Assembly: GCF_004332115.1 (NCBI RefSeq)
Contig: NZ_SJPA01000001.1
Location: 1-64,000 of the forward strand
Direction: 5' to 3'
Length of the DNA stretch: 64,000 bases
Origin: Chlorobium sp. N1
GTDB taxonomy: Bacteria > Bacteroidota > Chlorobiia > Chlorobiales > Chlorobiaceae
Numbering within the stretch: position 1 is the first letter of the stretch; every line of letters starts with the position of its first letter. The notes under the pieces are model-generated. The model searched no databases. It saw nothing but the letters and a program-made list of their open reading frames with translations, and had not been told where the DNA came from. Below, one piece after another: positions 7,920-17,895 of the stretch. The translations under genes and the position numbers were made by a program.

Positions 7920-10055
7920 CTACTTAAGTTTATGGAGGGCCCTCTTCCTCGTCGACTGCTGCAGGAACGCCACCTGGCTGTTGACCGGCTCGCCTACCTC
8001 CCCAACGGGAACGTAGGTGCCGTCGGCCTCCATCGCCCATGACTTGAGGTTGTCGGCAAGCATGAGGTCCAGGTCGGCCTTCACATCGGCAACGATGGAA
8101 GAGTCCAGAACGGGAAAGAGCGTCTCGACCCGGTGGTCGAGATTTCTCGGCATAAGGTCGGCGCTTCCGAGGTAGACCTCGGGAGTGCCTCCATTCTCAA
8201 AATAATACGCGCGACTGTGTTCCAGAAATCTTCCGATCACACTCTTGACGGAAATGTTCTCGCTGACCCCCCGGATGCCGGGTTTCAGGCAGCATATTCC
8301 TCGAATGACGAGGTCGATTGCAACGCCTGCGCACGAAGCCCTGTAGAGCGAACGGATGATGCGCCCGTCGACGAGCGCGTTCATCTTCATGATGATGCGC
8401 CCCCCGCCCTGGCGCCCGTGCAGCTCGACCTCCCGTTCGATCATCTCGATGATGCGCCGGCGCGTGCTGATGGGCGAAACGATCAGCTTTCGGTACAGGG
8501 TGTTGCGGGAGTAGCCGGTCAGTGAGTTGAACAGTTCGGCGACGTCGTCGGCGATCTCGTCGTTGGCGGTGAAGAGGCTGTAGTCGGTATAGATCTTCCC
8601 TGTGGCCGGGTTGTAATTGCCGGTTCCGAGATGGAGATAGCGCCTCAGCTTATGGTATTCGCGGCGGACGACCATCGTGAGCTTGGCGTGGGTCTTCAGG
8701 CCAGGAAGGCCGTAGATGACGTGCGCTCCGACATCCTCCAGGGCACGGGCCCAGACGATGTTGTTCTCCTCGTCGAAACGGGCCTTGAGCTCGACGAGCA
8801 CGGCGACCTGCTTGCCCGACTCGGCGGCCCTCATCAGCGCCTCGACGATGGGCGAGTTGCTTCCGACACGGTAGAGGGTCTGCTTGATGGAGAGCACGTC
8901 GGGATCGGCCGCCGCCTGCGCAATGAAGTCGACCACCGGCTGGAAGGAGTCGTAGGGGTGGTGGAGCAGCTGGTCGCGCGTGCGGATCGCGGCAAAGAGA
9001 TTGCGGCCGTACTGTTCCTCGATGGGAATGGCGGGCACGAACGGCTCGTCCTTCAGATCCGGGCGCTCGACGCGAAGCAAATCGATCAGGCATCCGAGCC
9101 CGAGGATGCCTTCGATCGCATAGACGTTGCGTTCCGTCACCTGGAGGTTCTTCATGAGCAGCTTGCGGATCGATTCCGGCATCTCGGGGCTGATGTCGAG
9201 CCGGACGACCTTGCCGTAACGGCGGGAACGGATCCCCTCCTCGATCGTCTCGAGCAGGTCGCCGGCCTCGTCCTCTTCTATTTCGATGTCGGCGTCCCTG
9301 ACGAGCCGGAAGAGATGGGAGCGGACGATGTGCATCTTCGGAAAGAGGAGGTCGAGGTTGTTGCGGATGAGGTCCTCGAGCCAGATGAAGCGGATGATCC
9401 CGTCGTCGGAACCGAGCCCCTCGATGCTGCTGAAAGGGAGCATCCTCGGCAGGATGCTCGGGACCTTCACCCTCGCGAACCGCTTCATTCCGCTGTCGGT
9501 CTCCTCGAGTTCGATGGCGAGGTTGAGCGACAGGTTCGACATGAACGGAAAGGGATGGCCGGTATCGAATGCCAGCGGCGTGAGCACCGGATAGATCTCC
9601 TGGCGGAAATAGCTCCGGAGCGTTTCCCTCTGCGGCCCGTCAAGATCTTCGATGCGCACGAAGGTGATCCCCTCCTTCTCCATCGCCGGCAGCAGGTCGT
9701 TGTAGAAACAGTCGTTGCGCTGGATGATCTGGCGGGTGACCATGTCGCGGATCCTGTCGAGCTGCTCAAGAGGCGTATAGCCGTCGATGGTCCGATCCTG
9801 GATGCCGGCTTCGTACTGGTCCTCGATGCCTGCGACGCGGATCATGAAATATTCGTCGAGGTTCGAACTGAAAATGGAGATGAACTTCACCCGCTCGAGC
9901 AAGGGGTGCGCGTCGCCATCGAGCGCCTCTTCGAGGACCCGCTGGTTGAAGTAGATCCAGCTCAGCTCCCGGTTGACGTAGAGGTTTTCGTCATGGAAAT
10001 CAACTTCGGAATTCACATCGGCAACAGTTGCGGGCTCTCGTATTTCTTCACTCAT
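7920..10055 (-). CDS. ppk1: Polyphosphate kinase 1
   Basis: The 711-residue length and domain order match Ppk1. An N-terminal helical domain opens with [20 protein letters not shown]. An SMN-like head domain follows, then two phospholipase-D-like catalytic halves. The autophosphorylated His sits in [15 protein letters not shown], and ARFDEENNI and [13 protein letters not shown] hold ATP and magnesium contacts. The enzyme reversibly polymerises the gamma phosphate of ATP into inorganic polyphosphate, usually at the membrane or granule surface. A CHAD-domain protein, a known polyphosphate-binding class, is encoded about 9 kb away. The cyclo-ligase gene upstream ends 16 bases before it. Confidence 0.97.
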   Translation of the reverse strand: MSEEIREPATVADVNSEVDFHDENLYVNRELSWIYFNQRVLEEALDGDAHPLLERVKFISIFSSNLDEYFMIRVAGIEDQYEAGIQDRTIDGYTPLEQLDRIRDMVTRQIIQRNDCFYNDLLPAMEKEGITFVRIEDLDGPQRETLRSYFRQEIYPVLTPLAFDTGHPFPFMSNLSLNLAIELEETDSGMKRFARVKVPSILPRMLPFSSIEGLGSDDGIIRFIWLEDLIRNNLDLLFPKMHIVRSHLFRLVRDADIEIEEDEAGDLLETIEEGIRSRRYGKVVRLDISPEMPESIRKLLMKNLQVTERNVYAIEGILGLGCLIDLLRVERPDLKDEPFVPAIPIEEQYGRNLFAAIRTRDQLLHHPYDSFQPVVDFIAQAAADPDVLSIKQTLYRVGSNSPIVEALMRAAESGKQVAVLVELKARFDEENNIVWARALEDVGAHVIYGLPGLKTHAKLTMVVRREYHKLRRYLHLGTGNYNPATGKIYTDYSLFTANDEIADDVAELFNSLTGYSRNTLYRKLIVSPISTRRRIIEMIEREVELHGRQGGGRIIMKMNALVDGRIIRSLYRASCAGVAIDLVIRGICCLKPGIRGVSENISVKSVIGRFLEHSRAYYFENGGTPEVYLGSADLMPRNLDHRVETLFPVLDSSIVADVKADLDLMLADNLKSWAMEADGTYVPVGEVGEPVNSQVAFLQQSTRKRALHKLK

Positions 10056-10071
10056 CGCGCTTTTTCGATAG

Positions 10072-10653
10072 TTAATGATTCAGTCTTAGGGAACCCTCTT
10101 CGGAGACAAAAAAATCCAGCGGTTCGTCCCACACATCGACAGGCAGCCGGTCAAGCAGCTGCAGATCGAACCCGAATCCGATACGGCAGGGGGTGAGCGC
10201 CGAATCGCCGAGACGCCGAAAGAAACGGTCATAAAAGCCCTTGCCGTAACCGAGGCGGTAACCGCGGCGGTCGACTGCGACAAGGGGCACGACAACGGCC
10301 CCGATGAGGGATTCGTCAACCGGCCCTTCCGGCGCGGGAGGCTCGGGGTTCCCGAAACGGGACGCCACCGTTTCCATGCCGGGGCTGTAGGGTGCCGAGA
10401 GGAGGCCGTCCCCATCGATCCGGGGCGCCATGAGCCGGATGCCGGCGGAGGCAAGACGTTCGGCAAGGAGCCGGGTATCCATCTCGCCGCTTCCGGCCAT
10501 CGGGAGGTAGAGGTGCACGGCGCCCGCATCCGCGAGCTCGGGAAGGCAGAGCGCGTGCTCCGCCGCCGCCAGGCTCTTCAGCCGGGCCTCCTCCGGCGGG
10601 ATGGCCCGCCGCCGCCGTATGAGAGAAGCGCGAATGTGGGCCTTCGTTCTCAC
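10072..10653 (-). CDS. 5-formyltetrahydrofolate cyclo-ligase
   Basis: The 193-residue protein begins with a GTG preceded by a strong AAGGAGGA about ten bases upstream, which decides the start. The N-terminal Lys-Arg helix (residues 3-18) and the C-terminal [15 protein letters not shown] motif, which binds phosphate and folate, identify the family (YgfA/MTHFS). It converts 5-formyl-THF to 5,10-methenyl-THF with ATP, recycling a storage or by-product folate. It is first in the apparent minus-strand series leading to ppk1, rpiB and the CBS gene. Confidence 0.93.
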   Translation of the reverse strand: MRTKAHIRASLIRRRRAIPPEEARLKSLAAAEHALCLPELADAGAVHLYLPMAGSGEMDTRLLAERLASAGIRLMAPRIDGDGLLSAPYSPGMETVASRFGNPEPPAPEGPVDESLIGAVVVPLVAVDRRGYRLGYGKGFYDRFFRRLGDSALTPCRIGFGFDLQLLDRLPVDVWDEPLDFFVSEEGSLRLNH

Positions 10654-10825
10654 CGTTCCAGGTCCTCCTTCTGCACAGGCATGGCAGGAAATAAACAGTT
10701 GGAATCAATCAAGCGTTGTCATACAATAAGATAATAAAACTGAAGGGTTTCCTGTCGCCGGAACATGCTCCGGGCAACGCTCAGCCGGCCGCCTTCGCCC
10801 CATTTCACACAATTGCAACATTTCC

Positions 10826-11578
10826 ATGGACAGCGCCACCCTTTCATCCACCCCGATCTCCCGCTACGGACTCGATCCGCACTCGATTTTCTGCGTCGGC
10901 AAGAACTACCGGGAACACGCCCTTGAAATGCTGAAGATGGAGGAAGAGAGCGGAGCCCCCCCGGCACGGCGAGAAGAAGAGGAGCCGATCATCTTCATGA
11001 AGCCCGCCACGGCCCTCGAGACTGAGGGAAGGATAAGCGTTCCGCATCTCTACGGACGGGCCCTGTCGAACTCCATGCACTATGAGGCCGAACTGGTGCT
11101 TCTCGTCGGAAAGGACACCGACGGATGCGAAGCGGGGGAGGCCGCAAAATACGTTTCGGCCGTCGGCGCCGGCCTCGACATGACGCTGCGCGACGTGCAG
11201 CTTGAGGCCAAAAAGGCGGGAAACCCGTGGCTCAGGAGCAAAGGGTTCCGCCGAAGCGCGCTCGTCTCGGACTTCCACCCCCTGGCCGGAGCCCTGCCGG
11301 GTTCCGACTGGACGGTCTCCCTCGACCTCAACGGCAAAAGAGTACAGCATGCGGCCGTCGGGGAGATGATCCACCCGCCTGCCGAGCTTGTCAGCTATTT
11401 GTCGTATCTTTACGGACTGCGGAAAGGGGATTTGATCTTCACCGGCACGCCGGCCGGAGTCGGCCCCGTCAATGCAGGCGACAGGCTCCGGGCATATGTC
11501 TGCAGCCCCGTCGGCACCAACGCCGCCGAAGAACTGGCCGTCCTTGAGGCCAAGGTCGAAAATCCGCAAAACAATTAA
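10826..11578 (+). CDS. Fumarylacetoacetate-hydrolase-family enzyme
   Basis: The 250-residue protein has the FAH fold. Recognisable parts are IFCVGKNYREHA, the metal-binding Glu pair in MHYEAELVLLVG, the Asp in AVGAGLDMTLRDVQ, and DLIFTGTPAGVGPVNAGD near the C-terminus. Relatives are acylpyruvate hydrolases, oxaloacetate decarboxylases and 2-hydroxyhepta-2,4-diene-1,7-dioate isomerases; the substrate cannot be fixed from sequence. It lies 15 bases before pyrC on the same strand, so the two are probably co-transcribed, although no shared pathway is obvious. Confidence 0.9.
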   Translation: MDSATLSSTPISRYGLDPHSIFCVGKNYREHALEMLKMEEESGAPPARREEEEPIIFMKPATALETEGRISVPHLYGRALSNSMHYEAELVLLVGKDTDGCEAGEAAKYVSAVGAGLDMTLRDVQLEAKKAGNPWLRSKGFRRSALVSDFHPLAGALPGSDWTVSLDLNGKRVQHAAVGEMIHPPAELVSYLSYLYGLRKGDLIFTGTPAGVGPVNAGDRLRAYVCSPVGTNAAEELAVLEAKVENPQNN

Positions 11579-11593
11579 ACGCGCAAGAGAACC

Positions 11594-12922
11594 ATGAGCA
11601 CCGTTTTCCAGCAGCCGCATATTCTGAGTCCCGAGGACGGCATCGACACCGTAGGATCCGTCAGGGTGACGGACGGCGGCCTCATCGAAACCCTTGCACT
11701 CGGCAACGGGCGTCTCGAGCCGCGGGAGGGCGAACACGTCGTCGAGATGGAGGGCAAGCTCCTCACCCCGGGCCTCTTCGACATGCACTGCCATTTCCGC
11801 GAACCCGGCCAGGAGTACAAGGAGACCCTCGAAACAGGCTCCGCAGCCGCTGCAGCCGGAGGCTTTACCGGCGTAGCACTGATGCCGAACACCACGCCGG
11901 TCATCGACAGCCCGCTCGGAGTCACCTTCATCCGCCACCATGCCGAACGCCTTCCCGTCGACCTGGAAGTGATCGCCGCCATGACGGAGGGAAGCCGGGG
12001 AGAGAAACTCTCGGCCTTCGGCAGCCTCAAGTCCTACGGCGTCCGGGCTCTCTCCGACGACGGTACCGCCATCCAGGCGAGCCAGACGATGCGCCTCGCC
12101 TTCGAATACGCATCGAACTTCGGCATGCTCATCATCCAGCACTGCGAAGACCGTTCGCTCACCTCGGGCGGCGTCATGAACGAAGGGATCTGGTCGGCCA
12201 AACTCGGGCTCAAGGGCATTCCGGACGTCTCCGAATCCATGATGCTCGCCCGCGACCTGCTCCTGCTCCGCTGGCTCGAGGAGCACAAGCTGCACGACCC
12301 GCTGCAGCGGCCCCGCTACCACGCAGCCCACATCAGCACGGCGGCATCCCTCCAGCTGATCCGCGAGGCCAAGAGAGACGGCCTCCAGGTCACCTGCGAG
12401 GTCACGCCGCACCACTTCACGCTGACCGACGAGGACCTCTTCAATGCCGAGAAGAAAGGCAACTTCATCATGAAGCCCCCGCTCACCTCCAAAAAGAACC
12501 GCGACGCGGTCCTCGAGGCACTCCGGGACGGCACGGCCGACGCCATTGCGACCGACCATGCACCGCACGCCCACCACGAAAAGGAGTGCCCTCCCGGCGA
12601 AGCCTCGTTCGGCATCATCGGCCTTGAGACCTCGCTCGCACTGACCATGAGCGAACTGGTCGACAAAAAAATCGTGACGATGCAGCGGGCCGTGGAACTG
12701 CTTTCAGTAAACCCGAGGAAGATCATGCAGCTTTCGGCCATCAGCATCGCCGAAGGAGAGAAAGCCAACTTCACCCTGATCGATCCCGAGGCCCGGTGGA
12801 AGGTCGAAGAAAAGCACCTGCGCTCGAAATCCGCCAACACCCCGTTCCTCGGCCGCGAACTCAAGGGGCGCCCCCTGGGCATCTTCCACAGGGGCCGGCT
12901 GATCGAAGCACCCTCAGCCTGA
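11594..12922 (+). CDS. pyrC: Dihydroorotase
   Basis: The 442-residue amidohydrolase carries the dihydroorotase motifs: metal ligands in DMHCHFREPGQEYKET, the GGFTGVALMPNTTP strand, His residues in HHFTLTDEDLF and HISTAAS, and the catalytic Asp in IATDHAPHAHHEKE. It closes carbamoyl-aspartate to dihydroorotate in pyrimidine biosynthesis. The size and the DHCHFREPG signature place it in the class I type common in Chlorobi and Bacteroidetes rather than the shorter E. coli type. No other pyr gene is nearby; it follows the FAH-family gene. Confidence 0.95.
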   Translation: MSTVFQQPHILSPEDGIDTVGSVRVTDGGLIETLALGNGRLEPREGEHVVEMEGKLLTPGLFDMHCHFREPGQEYKETLETGSAAAAAGGFTGVALMPNTTPVIDSPLGVTFIRHHAERLPVDLEVIAAMTEGSRGEKLSAFGSLKSYGVRALSDDGTAIQASQTMRLAFEYASNFGMLIIQHCEDRSLTSGGVMNEGIWSAKLGLKGIPDVSESMMLARDLLLLRWLEEHKLHDPLQRPRYHAAHISTAASLQLIREAKRDGLQVTCEVTPHHFTLTDEDLFNAEKKGNFIMKPPLTSKKNRDAVLEALRDGTADAIATDHAPHAHHEKECPPGEASFGIIGLETSLALTMSELVDKKIVTMQRAVELLSVNPRKIMQLSAISIAEGEKANFTLIDPEARWKVEEKHLRSKSANTPFLGRELKGRPLGIFHRGRLIEAPSA

Positions 12923-13023
12923 AAAACAGGTCGATTTTCGGTGCACAACGATCTTGGTTATGGGATTAATTTTTATTACTTTCGATATCTTTTCCGTCAA
13001 CAAAAAGAACCAGTTCAGCAACC

Positions 13024-13218
13024 ATGGCAAAGAAACAGTCGTTCGGCGATAAAAACAAAAAAGGCGGCAGCGGTGATTTCAAGATGGCCAAGCTTGTGTT
13101 TTCCGTGAAATCCGAAAAGCGCAACGCGTGGAAGTTCATCGAGAAGAACGTCCGCATCCCCAGCGGTGAAAACGAGCAGACGATCCTCAACAAGGCAATC
13201 AGCGACACCGTAAAGTAA
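13024..13218 (+). CDS. Small basic conserved-looking protein, function unknown
   Basis: This 64-residue protein is Lys-rich at the N-terminus (MAKKQSFGDKNKKGGSGDFK), followed by one predicted beta-alpha unit (KLVFSVKSEKRNAWKFIEKNVRIPSG). It is preceded by an A/T-rich stretch suited to a promoter (12950-13000) and followed by a GC-rich hairpin. I do not recognise a named family. The regular codon use and the isolated promoter-hairpin setting argue that it is real. Nucleic-acid binding is conceivable from the charge but is not shown. Confidence 0.7.
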   Translation: MAKKQSFGDKNKKGGSGDFKMAKLVFSVKSEKRNAWKFIEKNVRIPSGENEQTILNKAISDTVK

Positions 13219-13236
13219 ACGGAACCCCCGCCTACC

Positions 13237-13260
13237 GGCAGGGACCTTCGGGCCCCTGCC
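13237..13260 (+). terminator. Possible terminator hairpin after the small basic gene
   Basis: GGCAGGG and CCCTGCC form a 7-bp stem around a 10-base loop, 18 bases after the stop. There is no T-run, so this may only be a stabilising hairpin. Confidence 0.35.
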
Positions 13261-13320
13261 AAACGCCACCCACCCTTCATATCCGTCCCGCAGGGACAGA
13301 ACAGAGCCAAGAGAGAGCGC

Positions 13321-14139
13321 ATGCGGCACACGCCCTCCCCCACCGAAAACCCCTCATCGGGGAACTGGTTCCAGGACTGGTTCAACCACCCGTTCTACCT
13401 CAGGCTCTACAGCCACCGCGACCGTGAAGAGGCCGCACGCTGCGTCGCCTCCATTCTTCGACTCAGCGGCCTTGCAGCATCTGCAGCCTCAGGCCTGGAT
13501 GTGCTCGACATCGCATGCGGAGCCGGACGCCACGCTCTCGAACTTGCCCGTCTCGGCTGCCGGGTCACCGCCAACGACCTCTCCCCCTACCTCATCGGCG
13601 AAGCCCGGGCGGCGGCAGCGCGTGAAAAGCTCGACCTCACACTCACCTGCCGCGACATGCGCCTCATCGACGAAGAGGCGGCCTACGGCCTTGTCGTGCA
13701 GCTCTTCACGAGCTTCGGCTATTTCGACGACCCTGAAGACGACCGCACGGTGCTCAGGGCAGTCAGGAGGGCCCTCGTGCCCGGCGGCCGCTACGCCCTC
13801 GACCTGATCAATCCCCGTCATCTGGAGCGCACCATCGTGCCGCACTCGGTGCGCCAGATCGAAGAGTTCGAAGTGGACGAGCGCCGCTCGATAGAGAACG
13901 GCCGTGTCCGGAAGTCGATCACGATCGCTTCGAAATCGGGCGAAACGCTCTCCTTCACGGAATCCGTCAAGCTCTTCGACCCCGACGAGATCCGCCAGAT
14001 GCTCGCCGACGCCGGCCTCGAGCTCCAGCAGACGAGCGGCAGCTACCTCGGCGAACCCTTCGAGCCGGAGGAATCCCGGCGCCTGATCCTTATTTCCCGT
14101 AAAAAAGAGGCCGCCCCCGCCCCGACGCCTACTGCATGA
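13321..14139 (+). CDS. Class I SAM-dependent methyltransferase
   Basis: The 272-residue protein has the Rossmann methyltransferase motif I (VLDIACGAGRHALELA, about residues 61-76), motif II (GCRVTANDLS) and a motif IV region (YGLVVQLFTSFGYF). The C-terminal part carries an added beta-sheet region ending in RRLILISRKK. The substrate is not recognisable; the general layout resembles small-molecule or ubiquinone/menaquinone-type methyltransferases. Its stop overlaps the convergent exonuclease gene by 11 bases. Confidence 0.88.
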   Translation: MRHTPSPTENPSSGNWFQDWFNHPFYLRLYSHRDREEAARCVASILRLSGLAASAASGLDVLDIACGAGRHALELARLGCRVTANDLSPYLIGEARAAAAREKLDLTLTCRDMRLIDEEAAYGLVVQLFTSFGYFDDPEDDRTVLRAVRRALVPGGRYALDLINPRHLERTIVPHSVRQIEEFEVDERRSIENGRVRKSITIASKSGETLSFTESVKLFDPDEIRQMLADAGLELQQTSGSYLGEPFEPEESRRLILISRKKEAAPAPTPTA

Positions 14140-14839
14140 GCAGTCGCCCGGCAGTCTCGATGCCCGACGTGCGCCCTTTGGCGATGAGGCGCTGGAGAAG
14201 CTGTGCGGTAAGGTAGGCGTCACCGGCAGCGGTATGGCGGTCATGAAGGCGGATGCCGTAGCGTTCGAGGAGGTGATCGAGCCGGTACTCCCCAACCTTG
14301 TGCGCGAGGTTGTAGTAGGGACCCTTCTCGAGACGCTTGGCGAGGCTTGCGGTATCGACGACCCCGTTGAAGAGCCTGATGCGGTAGGCGTCCCAGAGAA
14401 TGCGGTTGAGCATCGCGATATCGAACGAGGCGTGCTGGGCGACGAGAATCGACGAACCGACGTACTCGAGGAATGCCCCGGCCGCCTCGATCTCCCCGAC
14501 CCCCCGGGCGATGTCTTTTTTCAGGAGGCCGTGCACCGTCACCGCCTCGCTTCTCCCTACCCGGTCCTGACGCACCAGCACCTCGAATGAGTCCGATACG
14601 TCGATCGAAAGACCGTTGAGCGCCACGGCTCCGATGGAGATCACTCCATCCTTTTTCAGGTCGAACCCCGTCGTCTCGGTATCGAATACCACCATCCGCA
14701 CCGAATCAAGCGGGAGGGAGCCGTCCGGACGCTCCTTCATGGCTTCCAGGTATCGGCATACCGTCCCGGGCAGCACTCCCCTCCCGCAGCGCCACAGGGC
14801 GTAGCGCATGAGCAGCATGTCAGTCACGGAAATAGTCAA
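14129..14839 (-). CDS. DEDDh 3'-5' exonuclease, DnaQ/PolIII-epsilon-like
   Basis: The 236-residue protein shows the exonuclease motifs ExoI (VVFDTETTGFDLKKD), ExoII (LVAQHASFDIAMLNR) and ExoIIIe (LHDRHTAAGDAYLTAQ). An N-terminal helix precedes them, and no polymerase-binding tail is visible. It overlaps the preceding DUF294 gene by 20 bases. The same pairing of a DnaQ-like exonuclease with a cNMP/CBS/DUF294 protein is familiar from proteobacteria. It therefore probably works with that regulator rather than as the replicative proofreader, but the substrate is unknown. Confidence 0.88.
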   Translation of the reverse strand: MTISVTDMLLMRYALWRCGRGVLPGTVCRYLEAMKERPDGSLPLDSVRMVVFDTETTGFDLKKDGVISIGAVALNGLSIDVSDSFEVLVRQDRVGRSEAVTVHGLLKKDIARGVGEIEAAGAFLEYVGSSILVAQHASFDIAMLNRILWDAYRIRLFNGVVDTASLAKRLEKGPYYNLAHKVGEYRLDHLLERYGIRLHDRHTAAGDAYLTAQLLQRLIAKGRTSGIETAGRLLMQ

Positions 14840-16769
14840 GCTGGAATCGAAGGTTGAGGGTTTGCTGGATCTGCTCTATGGTGCTGAAGACGTTGCGCAG
14901 CATCTGCCGTTCGAGCTTGTTGAGGCTTTCGGGCTTGATGTAGCGGCCCGTGCTGGAGTGCTCGAGCCCGTTGCGCGCGCGCAGCTTCATCAGGAACTCG
15001 TAGGCGGCCGCCGCTTCCCGGCAGAGCCCGGAAAGAGCCGGCTCGAGCTCGCCGATACGCCCGAAGCGCTCGACCGTGCCGAAGTACTCCGGAATGCGGA
15101 GCTGGTAGGCAAGCACCCGGGCCGCATCGGCAAGCGGCATCATGGCGCGGGACTTGATGTCGAACTCGTTGGCGTGGTCGCGGCTCTTCTCCACCATGAA
15201 GTTGCGGAAAAACCCGAGCGGCGGAGGGTTCTGCAGGGCATTCTTGGCGAAGAACTCCAGGAACCCCCGTCCCTTTGCGATGCTTTCGAACACGTCGCGC
15301 TTGAGCTCTGCGGCCAGGGACGGCTCGCCGTACACCGGCCTGAAGTCGAAGAAGATGGTCGAATGCATCACGGCCTTCGGCTCGGGCGTCTCGATCCAGT
15401 GCCGGAAGCAGTCTTTCCACTCCGTGAGGGAGAGGCACCATTTCGGGTTCGAAGCCATCACATCTGCCGGACAGCGCACGAAACCGGCCCCCTCGAGAAT
15501 GGCGGTGACACGCGAGGCGAACTCAAGGAAGTAGGCATGGAGCGCCTCGCGCTCCCCGCCCCCCGTATCGGCGAAAATCAGCGCGTTGTCCTGGTCCGTC
15601 CGAAGCAGCTGCTCACGTCGCCCTTCGCTTCCGAGCGAGAGCCAGGTAAACGGAACCGGAGGAATGCCCCGCCCCTCCTTTTCGAGCGCGTCGAGCGTCA
15701 TATGGATCGCGCGGGTGATGATGGCGTCGTTGATTTCGGTGATGATGCTTGCCATGAAGTGGACCGCCACGTTCTGGCCCATATAGGTGGCAAGCAGGTT
15801 TTCGGCCTTGTCACGCTCGGCCTTGAGCTGCCCGACCTCCTCGGCGGCCTGGACCTCCTTCATGATGACGGCGGGATTGTTGCCTTCGCTGGTGATGATG
15901 TCGTGCTCGGAAATAATGCCTTTTACGGGACTCTCCACCGTGCCGTCCTCGGTGATGCAGAAGTGGCGGAGCTTCGTCTTGACCATGAGCATCACCATGT
16001 CAGCGACGGTCTTGCCTCCCGTAATGGTATAGACGGGGCTGCTCATGATCTCCCTGACCGGACGCTCGTTGACCGGGCCTTCTACGGCCACGACCTTCTT
16101 TCTCAGATCGGTATCGGTGATGATGCCCAGCGGATGGCCCTCCGGCGAGGTGACGAGGATGGAGCCGATATTGCTCTCGGCCATGATGAGGGCCGCCTCG
16201 CGGACGCTGATGTCCTCGGGGCAGGTCACGACGTTCTCGACCGGCTTGACTTCGAGCGTTTCGTGCTCGAGGAAGCTGCTCGCGGCCGGGACCGAGGAGC
16301 CCTGGCGGCGGAGCGACAGGGCCGAGGAGAGGGTCTGCTCGATATCCTGCACGCTCTTGGCGAACTCCGCGGCAAAGAACATCGAGACGCCGGCATCGGC
16401 CGAGATGAGCGCCTTGACCTTCTCGACGGGGATATCGTAGATGAGGCTCTCTTCGGCGATCTGGGCGTAGAGCAGGTAGCCGTGCCCGCCGAAAATGGCG
16501 CGCACGCCGAACACATCGCCCTCGTCGCAGAGGTCGACAAGCACCTCCTGGCCGTCGATCAGGTCATAGAGGCGCACGGCGCCCTTCATGACCATGAACG
16601 CGGAGCCTTTCAGCGGATCGTCCTTCCCGAAAAGCAGCTCCCCCTCCTCGTGGTAGCTGACGCTGATGGAGGCGGCAAGATCTCCGAGCACACCGGGAGC
16701 CAGCTTGTCGAATGGTGGGTATTTTGCAAGGTCGGCGGCTACCCGCTCGACGATCGTGTTTGAGGCCAT
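14820..16769 (-). CDS. cNMP-binding/CBS/nucleotidyltransferase (DUF294) signalling protein
   Basis: The start at 16769 is supported by GGGAGTGAG just upstream; a longer reading runs into the epimerase gene and is rejected. The 649-residue protein has a cyclic-nucleotide-binding domain (about residues 15-130), a CBS pair (about 190-310: SNIGSILVTSPEGHPLGIITDTDL and LRHFCITEDG), and a nucleotidyltransferase domain with LGSEGRREQLLRTDQDNAL (about 400), followed by a helical DUF294 C-terminal domain. It resembles GlnD-type transferases that modify a partner in response to nucleotides. The coupled exonuclease downstream is the obvious partner candidate. Neither ligand nor target is known. Confidence 0.88.
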   Translation of the reverse strand: MASNTIVERVAADLAKYPPFDKLAPGVLGDLAASISVSYHEEGELLFGKDDPLKGSAFMVMKGAVRLYDLIDGQEVLVDLCDEGDVFGVRAIFGGHGYLLYAQIAEESLIYDIPVEKVKALISADAGVSMFFAAEFAKSVQDIEQTLSSALSLRRQGSSVPAASSFLEHETLEVKPVENVVTCPEDISVREAALIMAESNIGSILVTSPEGHPLGIITDTDLRKKVVAVEGPVNERPVREIMSSPVYTITGGKTVADMVMLMVKTKLRHFCITEDGTVESPVKGIISEHDIITSEGNNPAVIMKEVQAAEEVGQLKAERDKAENLLATYMGQNVAVHFMASIITEINDAIITRAIHMTLDALEKEGRGIPPVPFTWLSLGSEGRREQLLRTDQDNALIFADTGGGEREALHAYFLEFASRVTAILEGAGFVRCPADVMASNPKWCLSLTEWKDCFRHWIETPEPKAVMHSTIFFDFRPVYGEPSLAAELKRDVFESIAKGRGFLEFFAKNALQNPPPLGFFRNFMVEKSRDHANEFDIKSRAMMPLADAARVLAYQLRIPEYFGTVERFGRIGELEPALSGLCREAAAAYEFLMKLRARNGLEHSSTGRYIKPESLNKLERQMLRNVFSTIEQIQQTLNLRFQLDYFRD

Positions 16770-16830
16770 GACGCTCACTCCCTTCAGGTTGACGGGGTTG
16801 GCAGAACAGACGGGGCCGGCCCCGCAGGGG

Positions 16831-17826
16831 CTAGTCCAGCATGTCCCGCTCGCGGTACCACTCGAAGGCCTTGCGGATGCTCTCCTCATGCGGTGCGGTG
16901 CGCATGCCGAGCTCCCGGCGGGCCTTGTCGGAACGGTAGAACAGGAATTCGGAGGCGACCCTGAACATGGACAAGTTGAACAGCTTCGAAATGCGGCTGC
17001 GGTCCTTCTTCCGGCCGAGCAGCGCCTTGAGCAGCCGGGCCAGGGCGAACGGCAGCGGGAAGCGCACGCGCGGAGCCCCGGTGACCCGGCTGATGGTGTC
17101 GGCAAGCTCGCGGTAGGTCACGTTGTCGCCGCCGATGATGTAGCGCTCCCCGGTCCGACCCTTCTGCATAGCGGCAATGATGGTTTCAGCGACGATGTCG
17201 ACGTCGACGACGCAGATGCCGCCGAGGGGGTAGAACGGAAGGCGGCGGTTGTAGACATCCTTGATGATGCGCCCGGCATTGAAATTGATGTCGCCGGCGC
17301 CGAACACGAACGCAGGGTTGACGATCACGCAGTCGAGGCCCTTGCTGACGGCATCGGCGACGGCAATCTCGCCGAGATGCTTGGTGCGGGCGTACTCGAG
17401 GTCGATGGTGTCGAAATTCCACGGGGTCGTCTCGTCGACGGGGCGGTTCTTTTCAGCGATGCCGACGGCGGTAATGGAACTGACGTGCACGATGCGCTCC
17501 ACGCCGGCCGAAGCCGCAGCATCAAGAAGATTCCTGGTCCCCTCGACGTTGATGCGGTAGAGCTGCTCGTTCCTGCGATCCCCCATGTAGGTCAGGCCGG
17601 CTGAGTGGTAGACCTGCTCGATGCCCTCCATGGCAGCTCCGAGAGAGGCCCTGTCGGTGATGTCTCCGTAGACGATGCGTACCCGGTCGAGCACCCCGGC
17701 AAGGGAGGTGAGATCGGAGCTTCTGCGCACAAGGATGGACACCTCGTTCGACGTGGAAGCCAGTTTGATCACGAGCTGTGATCCGATAAAACCGGTAGCT
17801 CCGGTCACCAGGATTTTTTTGTTCAC
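16831..17826 (-). CDS. NAD-dependent epimerase/dehydratase (extended SDR)
   Basis: The 331-residue protein begins with the NAD(P)-binding ILVTGATGFIGSQLV motif and has the extended-SDR active site: Ser in VHVSSITAVG and the YxxxK of LEYARTKHLGE. It looks closest to the dihydroflavonol-4-reductase-like group that also contains hopanoid- and sugar-modifying enzymes; the substrate is not identifiable. It lies 61 bases upstream of the DUF294 gene on the same strand and may share its transcript. Confidence 0.88.
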   Translation of the reverse strand: MNKKILVTGATGFIGSQLVIKLASTSNEVSILVRRSSDLTSLAGVLDRVRIVYGDITDRASLGAAMEGIEQVYHSAGLTYMGDRRNEQLYRINVEGTRNLLDAAASAGVERIVHVSSITAVGIAEKNRPVDETTPWNFDTIDLEYARTKHLGEIAVADAVSKGLDCVIVNPAFVFGAGDINFNAGRIIKDVYNRRLPFYPLGGICVVDVDIVAETIIAAMQKGRTGERYIIGGDNVTYRELADTISRVTGAPRVRFPLPFALARLLKALLGRKKDRSRISKLFNLSMFRVASEFLFYRSDKARRELGMRTAPHEESIRKAFEWYRERDMLD

Positions 17827-17895
17827 TGCGACGGGTTGTCAGACGATTAAAAATTCATCGAGCCGCGCTCTGGCGGCTCGAAGGAACACACTGCA

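Noticed and set aside
8631-10196. A 521-residue plus-strand frame antisense to ppk1
   Set aside because: ppk1 motifs are unambiguous on the minus strand.
14808-16763. A 651-residue plus-strand frame antisense to the DUF294 gene
   Set aside because: The minus strand encodes recognisable cNMP, CBS and nucleotidyltransferase domains; the plus frame is a shadow caused by high GC.
16770-17105. An N-terminal extension of the DUF294 protein
   Set aside because: It overlaps the epimerase gene and precedes a well-placed ribosome site and ATG at 16769.
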